DNA of 64,000 nt from Anastatus disparis (taxonomy: Eukaryota > Arthropoda > Insecta > Hymenoptera > Eupelmidae), in contig JAFFSR010000251.1 in NCBI GenBank assembly GCA_017163975.1, forward strand, positions 8,556,001 to 8,620,000, read 5' to 3'. The position numbers and the translations under genes are program-made. How positions within the stretch are numbered: the stretch's first letter is position 1; each line of letters opens with the position of its first letter. The notes beneath the pieces were generated by a model. That model was not told the DNA's origin. It made no database searches and saw only the letters and a list, made by a program, of their open reading frames with translations. Below, one piece after another: positions 51,968 through 64,000 of this stretch.

Positions 51968-52046
51968 TTCCGATAGGCCGGGACAAGTGCAATATTGATG
52001 AAAATATCCTTAACGAAACATTGCCACCTATCTCGACCTATCTTTC
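51968..52046 (-). ncRNA. mir-92a: microRNA precursor, miR-92 family (92a-like)
   Basis: The minus strand forms a hairpin with 3'-arm mature sequence at 51973-51994 (starts TATTGCACTTGTCCCGGCCT), identical in seed and core to insect miR-92a as I know it. The 5' arm at 52020-52042 (GATAGGTCGAGATAGGTGGC) pairs along the whole mature region, with G:U pairs and one bulge, and the stem closes GATAGG/CCTATC at its base. The loop is about 25 nt. It is the 5' member of the pair on the minus strand. Confidence 0.94.
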
Positions 52047-55000
52047 GTGCAACAAACAAAGGCGTGCCTTCTTTCTTCTCTTTATGTATGTACTACAACG
52101 ACTAATAATTCCAGTCGACCTTATTCGTCCCGCTTCGTCTTCTCAACTGTGTGTATAAGATGTACCGACGACCACGACGACCACCGTTTTGTTCCCAAGA
52201 AGAGAGCAAGAGAGAGAGAAGAGATGGAAAACGACCGCAAGCACGCACTTTCCTCTCCTCTCTTCCCCTCTTATATTTTTTTTCTTCTCTTTCTTACTCT
52301 TTCTCTCTGTTTCTCCTTATACTTTTGTATCCATAGCAATAGTTTGAATGAGCCGAGAGAACGAGAGGAAGATGCGTATACATCCGAGAACAGAAAGCAG
52401 CTGGAGATGATATTGTATATAGGCTTCTCTTCTTTTTCGTTTCTCTTCCATTGGCATTGATGTGCTATCTAAATGAAATAATAAATTTAATTTACTTACA
52501 AGTTTATTCTAATTCTTTTTTTTTCAATTGGCTTTAACTTTATTTAAATAAAGTATAATTTAGGAGCAAACTCAAAAACTTTTTAAATTTCTTAAAAAAT
52601 TTCTTAATAAACATACAAAAAACAAGAATATTAATAAATATAAATTATATGATTATGAATACATAATTTTTATCAAATTTCGATCATTCTAAATATTTGG
52701 TCTTTAACTTTTTGTACATCATACAAAATCTAAAACGATAATTTTCAACTCTCACATTAGCGCGTTAAATTCCCGCAATATCTAAAACCACGTGCGCGTT
52801 CGGCATCTACAGCGTCGAAAACAGCAGACGAAGGGAGTTATATGGAAATAAAGCAACGATAAAAAAAGAAGAGAATACAGAGCATATAAATGAGAGGGAA
52901 AAGTATATAAGCAGACGAAGCTAAAAAATAAAAGAAAACAAAAATGAAAGAAACTAAAAGAGAAGAATAAGAGCACAAAGAAAGGGGGCAAAGGAGAGAA
53001 GAGACTTGAATTAAGAGATAAATGGATAACTTTATTCGAGAGAGAAAAGAAAATACATCGTAAGTAAAGAAGTTTTGCCAGTTGAGAGAAAAAAAAGAGA
53101 ACTTTTAAAAATATCTTTGCGATGTGTGTTTAAATTGTATGAAAGTTTTATGACCTGTCATTAGTGGGTAAAATATGATTATCCAGTTTTATCTGGATGT
53201 ACATAAGTTTATTAGCATGGACAAGAAAAGGAGCCTTATTAGGAAAGAAGGTCAAACAAAGGTTTATTGATGATTTGTATTTTTTTAAATTATGAGTATT
53301 TTTCGAAGAAATTTTAATTGTACTTGATTCTGGTTAATCTGTATCAGAGTATCGATCGCGATTTCTACATTTGTTAAAAATAGAAATTTTGAATTTATTT
53401 AAAATATTACGTATATGGAAATATTGTTGTGTTATACCAAGTTTGACGTTACAAATGAAAAACTAATGAAATAAAAGAGGCAAGACACCGTTGAACGCAC
53501 AAAGAGAAAAAAAAGACCTCGTGGACTAAACGGTCAAAGTAACCCAAAAACTTTTTTTTCTGCCGCGGGTATCGTTTAGATAGTACGGCCTTGAACAACG
53601 GTTAAACTTTAAAAAGAAAAAAACGAAAAAAAATCAACAGCGCGATTCTCTTTTTTTCACCTCACAAATCATACACGTGTGTTAAGCCGAAGCGCAACAC
53701 GCTCTTACATAGCCTATTATTTTTGAGGCCCCCAATCGTATACACGAAAACTACTCGCAGTGAAATTTGAAAAAGATGAAACTGTGCCGCCAGAAAGCTT
53801 GATATTATTTTTTTTTTTCTTGTTTTTTCAAGTTGAAAACAAGAGGTAAAGGAACAGTAGAAAACAAAAACGAAACGAAAAAGTTAAGTGCTTTTCTAGG
53901 AAGAGTTTAATTGTTATTTCCAAGCAAGATTACTTTAAATGAAGTTTAAGAAAATTTGTACATATAAATGATAAGTAAAACTGAGAAAAAGATTATAAGT
54001 CTAATTACTTAATGTACTAATCTAATATTTTATGAAATTTAAAAAAAAATTCAAAGCAAAGTTTATTTATTTACATAATTTTCCTACGTATACAAAATAG
54101 ATACATACCTCAAGGGCAAGAGCACTCAGATACATGCCGGCAAACGAATCGAATGTTTCTACGAGGCAGCACAAAGAAACTAGATCAAAAGAAAAAATGA
54201 AAAAAAACGAACGTCTTTTAACTTGAAATCCGAGCCATCGGTAACGAAAAGAAACATTTCAAAACTAACCACAAAGAAATTGTTGGCCGAAAGCAAAACG
54301 TAAAAAAAATATACGGCAAAATAAAACAAAGAGTATAAGGTATAAACACGAGAAAGAAGATTCGAAAAAGAACGTAAAAGCGAGACCTTCACTAGTGAAG
54401 ACGCGCCCGAAAACTGCGCCAAGGAGCACACTGATCGTTCCCTTTATCCCCGCTCTTTCTTTTCTGTCTCTTTCGCTCTCTCTCTCTCTTCTCGAGCCGA
54501 TTACTCATATAGTAATGTAGAAGTCCGGCCGGCAGAATCACGCAAGTAAATAACATGTAGTACCTACTATACAAGAGAGCGCGCGCGCTTTTTTTTCCCC
54601 CAGTAGTAGCAGTAGCTTTTAACCCCTCTCTTTTTCATATTTCTTTCTTTCTTTATTTCTCGAATTCGTTGTTTTCTCCCTATCTTAAAAGTACCGACCC
54701 CTATTTTCTTTTTTTGCACTATATAGTATATGTATGGTAGAATAGAAAGAGAAAGAAAGTAACATGCGGTGACGCACAAGCGTCCTTGCTTTACTATTGC
54801 GTCGTCGAATTTTCTCTCTTCTTTTATTTTTCCTCTTTCTCTCCTTGTTTTCTACCCCATGGGATATAAGGGGGATGATTCGTAACTATAGCGTAATCAC
54901 GTTATTAGCCTGGGCATCGTATAATCGTTCTTGCCGACCTCCTTTCTCTCAACGTGTACTATATATGTTATAACTGAGCCTCTTTCTCTTAAATGTCTCA

Positions 55001-55659
55001 TATGGATATATAATATGGCCTTTTTCTTTGTCGTTCAAATGCGTACGTGTTTCGCTCGCTTTTTTTTGTTTCGTCAAATATACAGAAAGTTAAAGATCGA
55101 TCGGAAGTGTTAAAAAACTAGGGTGGCAAAGGCGTTTTTACAGAAGGTACAGAAAGAAAGAATTAAACGACTCTTAAAATTACCAAGCTTTTTAGATAAA
55201 GAAAGAATGATTAATTGCTTCTTGTTTGTTGGTTGCATTGTAGGTGGGTGGTTGATAGTTTTAACCCTTGTAACAGATGGCAAATTACTGTTATTATTAA
55301 TGAACATTACATTGTTGTATATTTTTAAAAATCAATCATTTTTTTAAATAATGTTTTAGTCTATACCGATTTTATATTCTAGTAGTAATTGTTTGAGTTT
55401 GTAAATATTAAATTTGCCAAATGTTTAATTTTTAAATTGAATTATTTCATTTTAACGTTTTTCTTGAATAATGTTTAAAAAAATAGTAACCTTTACTTCT
55501 GATATTTAAATATGAAAATTTTGAAGATTTTATACATAACTAAATACTTAAATAATTTTATTTATTAAATTTATATTTTATTATATCATTATTTTTATAA
55601 TTAAATTCCCAACCGATTACAAATGTGAAAGAAAACGAAATTAAAAGAAAAAAGCTCAG
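52047..55659. other. Non-coding region upstream of the miR-92 pair
   Basis: No coding exon is supportable. The stretch is rich in GA/CT runs with CpG sites (52080-52460, 52780-53100, 53460-53900, 54100-55110) between AT-rich spacers. In transcript sense it lies upstream of the microRNA hairpins and may contain their promoter; the exact start is unknown. Confidence 0.4.
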
Positions 55660-55730
55660 TATAAAAAGTACGCGGGTATATTATGCAAGTGGCGGTCCCC
55701 GGTGCAATCAAATATACCGACCTTTTTATA
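55660..55730. ncRNA. Pre-miRNA-like hairpin, unassigned
   Basis: 71 nt form an extended stem. TATAAAAAG (55660-55668) pairs with CTTTTTATA (55722-55730). After a small asymmetric internal loop GGTATATT (55675-55682) pairs with AATATACC (55711-55718), and then TGCA (55684-55687) pairs with TGCA (55703-55706). The terminal loop is 15 nt. Total 21 or more pairs, similar in size to an insect pre-miRNA. I match neither arm to a known microRNA, and the strand is undetermined. It lies 3.6 kb from the miR-92 pair. A chance hairpin in AT-rich DNA remains possible. Confidence 0.3.
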
Positions 55731-58700
55731 TTTTCATTCGGATTTTGGTAATGTATGGATATGAGCTGAATGGGGAAGGGATATTTAAAGCATGCGAGAT
55801 GGGATACGTGTACGATGTAACTACAGCATTTTAACACGTTCCATATACTCTCTTACAAAACTGACTGATACTTATGTTCGCCGATTTTTTTTTTTTTTAG
55901 GTATAATCATTGCGTAATATCGTCCGCACAAGCTCACCGTAAGCTCGTGCCCCCTCTTTTTCATTTGATTTTTGTTTCAATTTTTGTTTTTTATTTGATT
56001 CTGCACGACAAGGTCATTTCGTATAAGAAATTGGATATAGTAGATTGAGGTAAAGGTAAAGAGTAAAAGTAAATAAGTTAATTTATTTTTCGGTTGACTT
56101 TTTATATTAAGATGTATGAAGGCTCAGCTATTGGTTTGATTTTAAATGATTCATTAAAAATGAGTTAATGAATTTAATTATTTCAAAACACTAACGATTC
56201 TAAGCGCGCATATCATTATGTTTATTTTTTTAATAAAATATCATTAAAATAAATTTAAAATTTCTACGTTAATTAATTGTCACGCGTTTTAATAAAATCA
56301 ATGAAAGGTCTTATCGCGATGGCAGATTTTTACCATTAACTCTTTAACAAACGGATTTTTACGTTTTAAAATAGACCACTGGAACGTTACATCAATGCTA
56401 TTTAAATCTGAAAAATAAACAAGTAATATTTCATAGTTCTTTAAATGAAAAATTAATAAAATTATCTACATTATTTAATTAAAATAAAAATATACAATTA
56501 TCAAACAGTATCAAGAAAATTGCACCAAATCTGTAAAGAAAACATTTCGCAACAAGTGTATATCATATATTTGGTCATAAATTATGCAACTTATTGCTTA
56601 ACTCAATAAATAATGAGAAATCAATACTATACGTTACGAATTAACGTGATAAATAAAAAAAAATTTTGAAATCTTTTACGGAAAATTTAATGATTTTGAT
56701 AATTATCAACATATTAAGTTGTGTACCAATAGCCGGACCGATTAATTTACCCAGGCTTATCAATACATTAATAATTTAGTACGTAATAACTTAAACTTTT
56801 GTAGGATAAAAGCTGTTCTTCCTCCGTATGCATTTTTATTAATTTGCCTTACTTACCTAAGCCAGCGGGCGCGCGACTCTCCTTTACAGAAAAGAAAGGC
56901 CGGTGTATAGATATACAACACGCGGAAACGTCTAGACAAAGGATTTTGAAGGTACTGGGGAACTTCCTCTTTATAATAAAACAATTTTATAAACACACGT
57001 TTTGGCTTGACTATTTTTAATCCTTCTTTTTTCTCTCTCCACCAGACTAAAAAAAATTTTTTTATCCTTTTTACCAAAAATATTCTCAATCCTTTTTCTT
57101 GATCCTTCACGTCTCATCTCTTCCTTTTTTTATTTTTTTCTTTCTTTCGTGATTTTATATACCTATATAAAAGTATGGATCCTGACTCCTTTTGTAAGGC
57201 AAACGTTTCGCATCCTTTTATTTTCCTTCCTTTTTATTTTTTCTGTTTTTTTTTTATTATTCCCTCCCAATGGAAGAGGGGGACGGTTCCATGCACGCAC
57301 GAATGAGTCCCAGGGCTCGGCTTCCACTTTGTTATATCTCTATATAAAAGAAACGCACAAGCTAAGTTTTGTTACATGCGTGTACCTCAGGACCAAAAGC
57401 ACAAAACACTCCGACAACTCTTCGTTCTTGTCCCTCTTTTTTTTACTTCATTTCTTCTTTACTTTATACGTCTTTTTATTTATTTTTTTAAGTACTCGTA
57501 CATAAAACGCACTAAGAAACAACTCTTGTCTTATGGTTATTGCACGCATGTAACCTTTTGCTTTACGTGTCTTCTCTTTTCGGCTCTCAAAGAGTTCAGC
57601 AAGCTTGTATGCACAAAGAAAATAAGCCGGCTTTCGCACAATTATCGACAATGTTTAATAAAATTTTCAACTGTATATCCAAACTTGTTAAATTCATCAA
57701 AATATCCAAGAGAAATGTATTTTAAATAAACGATCAAACTGAAATATGGTAAACACAAAAAGAAAATAGGCCAAAGTGAGAGAGGAAATAAAAATAAAAC
57801 TTTGTTGCTACACGCTGAACGTCCAAAGGCAAACTGCTGTTCTTAGCCAGGTGTCCCGTCTCTTTATTCCTTTTGGGTCCCAATGGTTCCTCCTCCTTCT
57901 TCTTCTCTCTCTCATCTCTTCTATATATGTATATACATGTGTATAACTATAAGAGCGTTCAAACGAATCGAATGAGTATACGAGGCAAAAGAGAGCTCCG
58001 CACGTTGGGTTTGCTTGCTTGGTAGTGGGGCAAAAAGTATAAGCGCTTTTATTCTTTAGCGCTTATAAGCCCGCAAAAAAGCCAGGGCCGAAAATGGGAC
58101 CAGTTTCCCCCTTTTGTTAAATTACTTTCTATCTCTTATATGTATGGGTAATTTTTTTTTCTTCTTTTCCTCCCCATCGCGATATATGAAGTCTTTGTTG
58201 CATTTGAAAATCTTCCCCTTGTTTGGAAAATTAAGTACACGTGGCAATGAAGATGGTTATGGCTTTTTTTTTACAATTTTTATAATTTATTGATGGATTT
58301 GGTATAGTATTAGTGATTATGAAATGATTAATTGGATACGGAATTTTAAATTTTCGTGTGAGACAAATATACAAAATTCACAATTTGATCCACTTTGATG
58401 ATTAGCCTAAAATGATCTTTTAATTGAAATGTTTATGATATATAAAAAAAATTAATTTTAAGTAAAACTAGTTATAAGGGATTGATGTATTTTTAATTAA
58501 ACTGTGATTTAATAAAACTTTTGGATTGATAAATCTTTTATCAATCAATTATAATTTTGAAGATTTTAGCTACTTTAAATATAATTTTCTTAACAAATGA
58601 ATTCTGTCAAAAAATCATAATGCATGTAAAACACGTGTTCCAAAGTTCAAAGCATAATATAATACGTAACATAATTTTTTACCTTAATAATTTATTATTT

Positions 58701-61700
58701 TACAGTACGAGTACGTAATTAATTAGTTAATGAAATTATGTTTCACGATCTACGATTTCATTAACATAATTACAATGAAAAATAATTTTCCTGTTATCTC
58801 ATGCTTTTTAATGAATTATTTCCTTTAATTAAAAGCAACTCTTTAAAGTCGTCACGTGTCCAAAATTTTATTTCAATTTTTAATTATTGATAGATATATA
58901 ATAATTAATAAATTATATAAATTATTGAATGACTGTTAATTTGAAGAAATGTCTTTTTAAATTTTGAAACTCTACGATTCCCTGCATGATGTGTCAATTT
59001 TGGTAAAATAAAAAAGGATGTATCAAGATCATTTATGAAATATTCTACTGAGCATTTTTTAATTTATTTTAAAAAATTATGCAATAATAAATAATTTTCT
59101 TTTAGGACATTGTTATAAACGAAAACATTTTAAAAAGTCATGAATTTCATGAAATTAAAAAAAATATTAAACGAAATTCTATTATAAAAAATTATAATTA
59201 TTAATGAAATTTTTACCACTGGTATAATCCATTTCGCAAAAATAATAAACATTTTAAGCTGTATTTTTTTATAATTTTTATTCAATGTATATGAATATAA
59301 ATTTGTAAAAAAATCAAAATCTAATAACATGAAAGTTCTCTCATTTCAACCGGAATAGCGAACGATCCAACTTCGCCGACCTGTTCCTTCACTATAGTAA
59401 ATCGCTTAAACGAATTAATATTTATATTTCACATGACAAATCTTTCTTGTTCTTAACGTTTTTATACCACTCTTTATTCTCTTTAGATACTTTATTTCTT
59501 GCTTCACCCTTATATATCCCATACACGAGTTTTTGTAGGTCGTAGTGCCAGCGCGTGTATATATATGCAGTATGCACGCGCGGGGGTAAAAAGCCCGCCA
59601 AAAATTATATCAGCTGTCCTGGAGATTTCCTTTTCTTTATTTATCCCTCTTTTTCTCTCTTGTTATTTTTTTTCAAGCCTCAATGCATTCTCGTCCGTGT
59701 TACATATACATTTATATATTTATATTGTATATAATACGAACATCTTGAAAAAAAGCTCAGGTAGATCAACTTTCTTCCTTTTCTTTCCTCTCTCAATCTT
59801 TCTCCTAAGTGTATAAGGAATTTATACACGAGGAGAAAAAAAAAGGAAGAAGGGCAAGGAAAAAAAAAAGAGGGACATTTTTTTAATCTTACCAACGACA
59901 CTATTGTAATTAAAGCAGTCAAAGAATCGTGAACGATATATGTAACGGTCATATATATAAGTAGATAAATATACGTTTGAAGTTAAAAACTAACTCGCGG
60001 GTATATAACAATTTATGGATTGAATTTTTTTTTTTGTTTGTATAAAAGAAAACGGGCCATATCGGATCTTTGGATAAGGTGTGCATACGCATAACGCATC
60101 GCGTAAACCGACACAAAGACGGTCTATTGTTGCTTAATATTGTGCTTTTCGACCCTTCTGTTGCCTGTTTTTATAAGTGGTAGATTTTAACGAGGGAAAA
60201 CTTTGTGTTTTTTTTCTCTTTAACGACGCGATATACTGTTGCATTAACTACATTAATAGATCGTTCAAGTTTTTCTATTTTTTATTTTCGGCTTTCTCGC
60301 ATCGGGCTTCCCTTTTCCCTTTCTTTATTTCTCGTTCATTATTTTAGACAGATATGAAGTTTTTAATTGTGGGTTCAACAACGCATATTACATTGCACCG
60401 ACAATTTATTTTTTTTCTTCTTTGTTCTTTGTTCGGTGAATATGACAATGAAAGAGTGGAATGTGGATTCCGCATGAAATATTTTTTTTTTCTTATTTGA
60501 TTTTACAGAAGGTTTCAGTTGCGAGTAATTTTGTGAGAAACAAAGCCACATAAGTTTGTTTTTATTCAGTTTAATTTTAAATAATCATTTCTTTAATACT
60601 TTACCACTGTTTGAAAAAAAAATTTTAAGTAATTTTTTGATAGATTTTTAAAGTTTATTATTTTGCTAATCAAACTATGATATAAAATTAATTTTTTTCT
60701 AAATTTACTTATATATTTATTAAAAAATAAATTTGTTAATATTTTGAGGTGCATACAACCTTTTCAATAAAATCTTCCACTTATTGATGAGAATTAAATT
60801 TTTTCGAGAATAATGATTCTCTTACTGCTATCTATAGAAACTGTCAAACTTGAAATTATTAGTATACAACGTATGATATAACATTGATAATTTTAGAAAA
60901 ATCAGTCACGATGGGACCGTGTCAAAAAGAGAATTGTATGTATAATAAAGCGGTCATAAATCTGCAATTTTTAAAATTTCATTTGATTTATTTAAACCAA
61001 AACTTTTACCTGCATAGTTTTATTTATTGTTTTTCAAAACCATATTAAACAACGCCCAAAATATCATCTACTATTAATAATTCATTAGTCAACATTACGA
61101 TTCGCTTTAGCTTTAATCGAATAAAACCGCAACACATTTAATTCAGAAAACGACGATACGGATTTTGCACCCATATAATCCTCTGACTATACACATATAT
61201 TGTATATGTATAAAAAATTAACTTTCGATACGTTATATCGAAAATTATATTGTTTATATACTCGCAAAGAGATATGACTGCAAACACAACATAAGATATT
61301 CCTTTTCACGCCTGTCATACAATGATACAATGTATATATTCTTTCCTTTCTTTAAATCTTCTCTTTTTCCCCTCTAACATCATCTTGCCGTTGACGAAAA
61401 AAAAAAGAGAGAAAAATCCTTATATGTCGACGTGTGAAGTATATCTAGGGGTTGCTTTTGGTATATAATAGAGGATAAAAACGACAAAGAAGATTGAATT
61501 TTAGTGTGCGTGTATATGTGTATGTATATGCACACTTTTAATCGAGATATGTTGGATGCTTAACAATAGTCAAATCATCATTCGCTCCGTTGATCCTTTT
61601 AGTATTTTCAATTTTTCCTTACCATTGTCGATATTTAGTCGGTTATGTAAGCACTGGTTCGTATATATGGATCCGTTGATGACGACTAACTTAATTGGAA

Positions 61701-63575
61701 CGATTTTGGTTGGAAGGAAAAATAAAATTAAAGATACGTCAATAATTTTTCTATGTTTATAACATTAGTTCGATCTGATGAAGCAATAGGTTTCATCGAT
61801 AAGAAATGGAGATAAAAAATAATGGTTACTGTTTTAATACCGTCATTAGAATTGATAAACAATGAAATTGGTAGTTTCAATCATTTCGTTTGATTTTTAA
61901 ATTTAAATAAATCTTTATACAATTCGCTTGAAACAGGTGCATTCAATCAGTTTAAAACCAAAGCAGATGAAATTTTTATTATACGGAGAAGTAAATTATT
62001 ACATTCTCTTTCTACATATGCATTAGATAAAAACTACTTTAAATTTTAATATTCTTTTCTGTTAATTCTCTCATTGAAACAATAGATAAAAAAATTTCAA
62101 AATTTGAATAAATTTATTCTCCTATTTCTTTTAAAAAGCTATAATTTTTTTTATTCAATTTTTTTTAAAACAATTTTTTTAAAACAAAAGTCGTTTTTTT
62201 ATTGTATTTTAATGTATTATCACACTTAAATCAAAATGAAAAAAATTCACAGGAAACATTTCCAAAAAAAAGAACTCTTGATTTTTGGTTGTTGGTGTAC
62301 GCCCTCGACAGGAAGTTGAAGTACCACTGCACCGCCAAATTCTGCAATTATATACAACGTGTGGAAGAGCCGCGTGTATATATACAGGGAAGGAGAAACA
62401 CCAACCTGTCAGCTGCTTTCAAGCACGTATATACGCAAAAAAAAATTCTTCTCGCACAAAAACAAGTACATATAATAATACTTATCGTGGCGAAGTCACG
62501 TACGTGCTTTATTCGGGATTTTCTTTTTTTTTTTTGCTTTACTTGATCCTGTCATCGCTTGAAGATTTTTGTATTGTAAATCTTGAGTTTTACATAGTTT
62601 TTATTATCATGTTAAAAAAATATGCACAAAGTAAATTTTTACAGTAAAGTTTATCAGCATTTTAGGTATCAAGCTATAGTCTATTTCAATTTAAAAATAA
62701 CATCTGAAGATATAAAATAAATAAAAAAAAGGTGGAAAAAAATTGTAGCAGCAGATGGATAAATAAGAAATAATAATCGTGTATTGTTGGTTTGAGTGAA
62801 GGAAAAAATTTAGGGTGGTTTTTGACATGCATTTTCAAGGTTACCCTAATTTTTAGTCTTGTTTGTTATCTATACATCTATTTCGTTCTAACTTCAAATT
62901 ATATGGCACAAATTATATATAGCTCAAATAGTAGTTTTAAAATAAGTGGCATTGGAGATGAAAAAAATATGTTTTTATAAAAAAATTAATTATAGCTAAA
63001 TTCAATTAATTATAAAATATTACTAAATATTAAATGATTATTTAATGGTTTAAAAGATATTTTTTTGTTCTTTTCCTATCGTACAAAATACGAAAAGTAT
63101 ATTTTCAATATATTTTCAGATTCCAGAAGATTTGATTTCATGTAAGTTTTAAATAAAATAAAAAATAATGAAAACATTAATTAATATCCTTAACTAATTC
63201 TAGTATACGGTAGCCTTAAACAGCCGCAAAGAATCTAAGCAAACAAAAAAACTCGAGAAAAACAGGAAATTCCATATACTATCGCTCCTTTATATCGACA
63301 GCCAATTAAATGCCTCGAGCTCTTATATGAGGCTACCAAAAAATCGACCGCGTGTACTCCGGAAAACTCATACAATAACAAAGTCCCTTTACTTTATTTC
63401 TTCAAAAAACATGAAAAAAAAAAGAAAAAAAAAGAAAAAGAGCGAAGGAGAACATCACAGCAGGCTGTACACGTGCCCATAAGGAAAAGCGGGCTTCCGC
63501 GCATTTATAAGAGTCGCGTGGCTCTTTGTATCATATACATATACACACATATATGTATTAAAACACGTTAAAGAA
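55731..63575. other. Non-coding region with CpG- and purine-rich blocks
   Basis: These 7.8 kb have no supportable coding exon; all open frames are T-rich or low-complexity. CpG-containing blocks (56850-57450, 57840-58260, 59500-59960, 60050-60480, 61140-61560, 62290-62530, 63260-63560) alternate with AT-rich tracts. A 10-bp perfect hairpin TATAAGCGCT/AGCGCTTATA occurs at about 58039-58069. This patterning resembles a cis-regulatory or long-intron landscape. Confidence 0.4.
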
Positions 63576-63725
63576 GTAAGTAAGGCGCGTGGCCGCCGGG
63601 GAAATCGAGAGAAAAAAGGGGATGATTGAGCACCACTTGTAGGAGGACAGCAGCTGCTCTAACGCATCTGCTCAGTTAGCTTCGCTTGTCGATTGCTGCT
63701 TCTCGGCTGCCACGCGCCTACCAAC
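63576..63725. repeat. GC-rich inverted repeat with 105-nt loop
   Basis: Arm GGCGCGTGGCCGCCG (63584-63598) is complementary at 14 of 15 positions to CGGCTGCCACGCGCC (63704-63718). With a bulge and mismatches the pairing extends outward to GTAAGTA/TACCAAC. The loop contains a CAGCTG palindrome. GC-rich pairing of this kind is exceptional in this window. It could be a structured RNA, a promoter-proximal element of a gene starting right of the window, or a foldback remnant. Confidence 0.5.
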
Positions 63726-64000
63726 TTTCGTTCTATCCTTCTTTTAAACTATATAACATATAGTCCAAACGTCTTCCACCTTTCGTTACTTCTCTTTCTT
63801 CTTTTTTTTTTCTTCGTAAACACATATATACATGCATATACAGAGAAGAACTTACACTTTTTATCTTCAACTTCCATTTCCCGCCTTTAGCTCTTCTTTT
63901 TTTCCTCTTTTACCTTCTTTCTTTTCTTTTTTTTTCCACTCCTTTCTTTATGTGAAGTCGGGTACGGAACTGCAACAAGCGTTGCATTAAGCAAAAGCGG
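63726..64000. other. Pyrimidine-rich right edge
   Basis: The last 275 bp are CT-rich with a T-run and end in a more complex segment (TCGGGTACGGAACTGCAACAAGC). It may be a 5' UTR or promoter of a gene to the right. No ATG with convincing coding continuation is seen. Confidence 0.3.

Noticed and set aside
51776..52000. Direct repeat AGGCCGGGAC-AGTGCAAT seen first as a local duplication
   Set aside because: Not rejected as sequence but reinterpreted: the repeats are the 3' arms of two miR-92 hairpins, so no separate repeat is called.
52047..52460. 137-codon open frame on the plus strand
   Set aside because: It is low-complexity, S/T/R/F-rich and overlaps GA/CT runs; there is no domain, no splice context and competing open frames, so it looks like chance.
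57149..57729. Overlapping open frames of about 118 codons
   Set aside because: They are T-rich low-complexity frames (F/L/S runs) open in two overlapping frames and on the other strand, typical of pyrimidine-rich DNA.
60376..60412. Hairpin around AATTGT...ATTGCACCGACAATT with a miR-92-like seed
   Set aside because: The stem has only about 13 pairs with two mismatches and does not extend outward, too short for a pre-miRNA.
62202..62647. Two overlapping open frames of 114 and 120 codons
   Set aside because: No domain or splice signals; the CpG-rich block here is more likely regulatory, and the two frames overlap each other.
1..64000. CRISPR arrays, bacterial operons, insertion sequences, replication origins
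   Set aside because: The window is spliced eukaryotic nuclear DNA. No regularly spaced identical direct repeats or bacterial gene clusters were seen.

Overview
The window reads as nuclear DNA of an insect. It is AT-rich, introns are mostly short (50-900 bp) with clean GT-AG borders, genes are spliced on both strands, and CpG-containing patches sit in an AT background. Protein features such as the insect-type Sar1 N-terminus and an insect-expanded CHK/EcKinase-like gene support this. Low transposon content and the CpG patches would suit a hymenopteran, but I could not test that, and the species is not identified. Exon structures below were joined by hand by following reading phase across splice sites; there was no transcript evidence.

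Layout. The left half (0-41 kb) is gene dense. In order: SNX14 (minus, running off the left edge; exons to 2938); a DRE-type promoter motif and a possible tiny plus-strand gene (about 3.3-5 kb); eRF3/GSPT1 (minus, 6804-11119); HIBCH (plus, 14577-16536); SAR1 (minus, 17828-20362); the SWI/SNF core subunit Moira/SMARCC (plus, 24837-29981); a CHK-domain kinase-like gene (minus, 32027-35504); and PTCD3/mS39 (minus, 37843-40997). Apart from the CHK gene, these are housekeeping functions: lipid/endosome contact, translation termination, valine catabolism, COPII budding, chromatin remodelling and the mitochondrial ribosome. They are neighbours, not an operon or pathway. HIBCH-SAR1 and Moira-CHK are convergent pairs; SAR1 and Moira are divergent.

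The right 23 kb (41-64 kb) holds no protein gene I can support. AT-rich tracts alternate with purine/pyrimidine-rich and CpG-containing blocks. It does hold two tandem minus-strand microRNA hairpins of the miR-92 family (51.77-52.05 kb), a further pre-miRNA-like hairpin (55.66-55.73 kb), a foldback repeat (43.05-43.95 kb) and a GC-rich long-loop inverted repeat near 63.6 kb. The likeliest reading is a non-coding host transcript plus regulatory landscape.

The most interesting observation is in SAR1. Between coding exons 1 and 2 lies an unannotated-looking 126-nt open exon with intact splice sites and exactly the phase of the 120-nt P-loop exon. Its translation aligns without gaps to the P-loop exon, but the P-loop is degenerate (GLPNSGRH against GLDNAGKT). 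Only 51 nt separate the two exons, too short for efficient splicing between them, so they look like mutually exclusive exons giving a normal Sar1 and a nucleotide-binding-altered Sar1.
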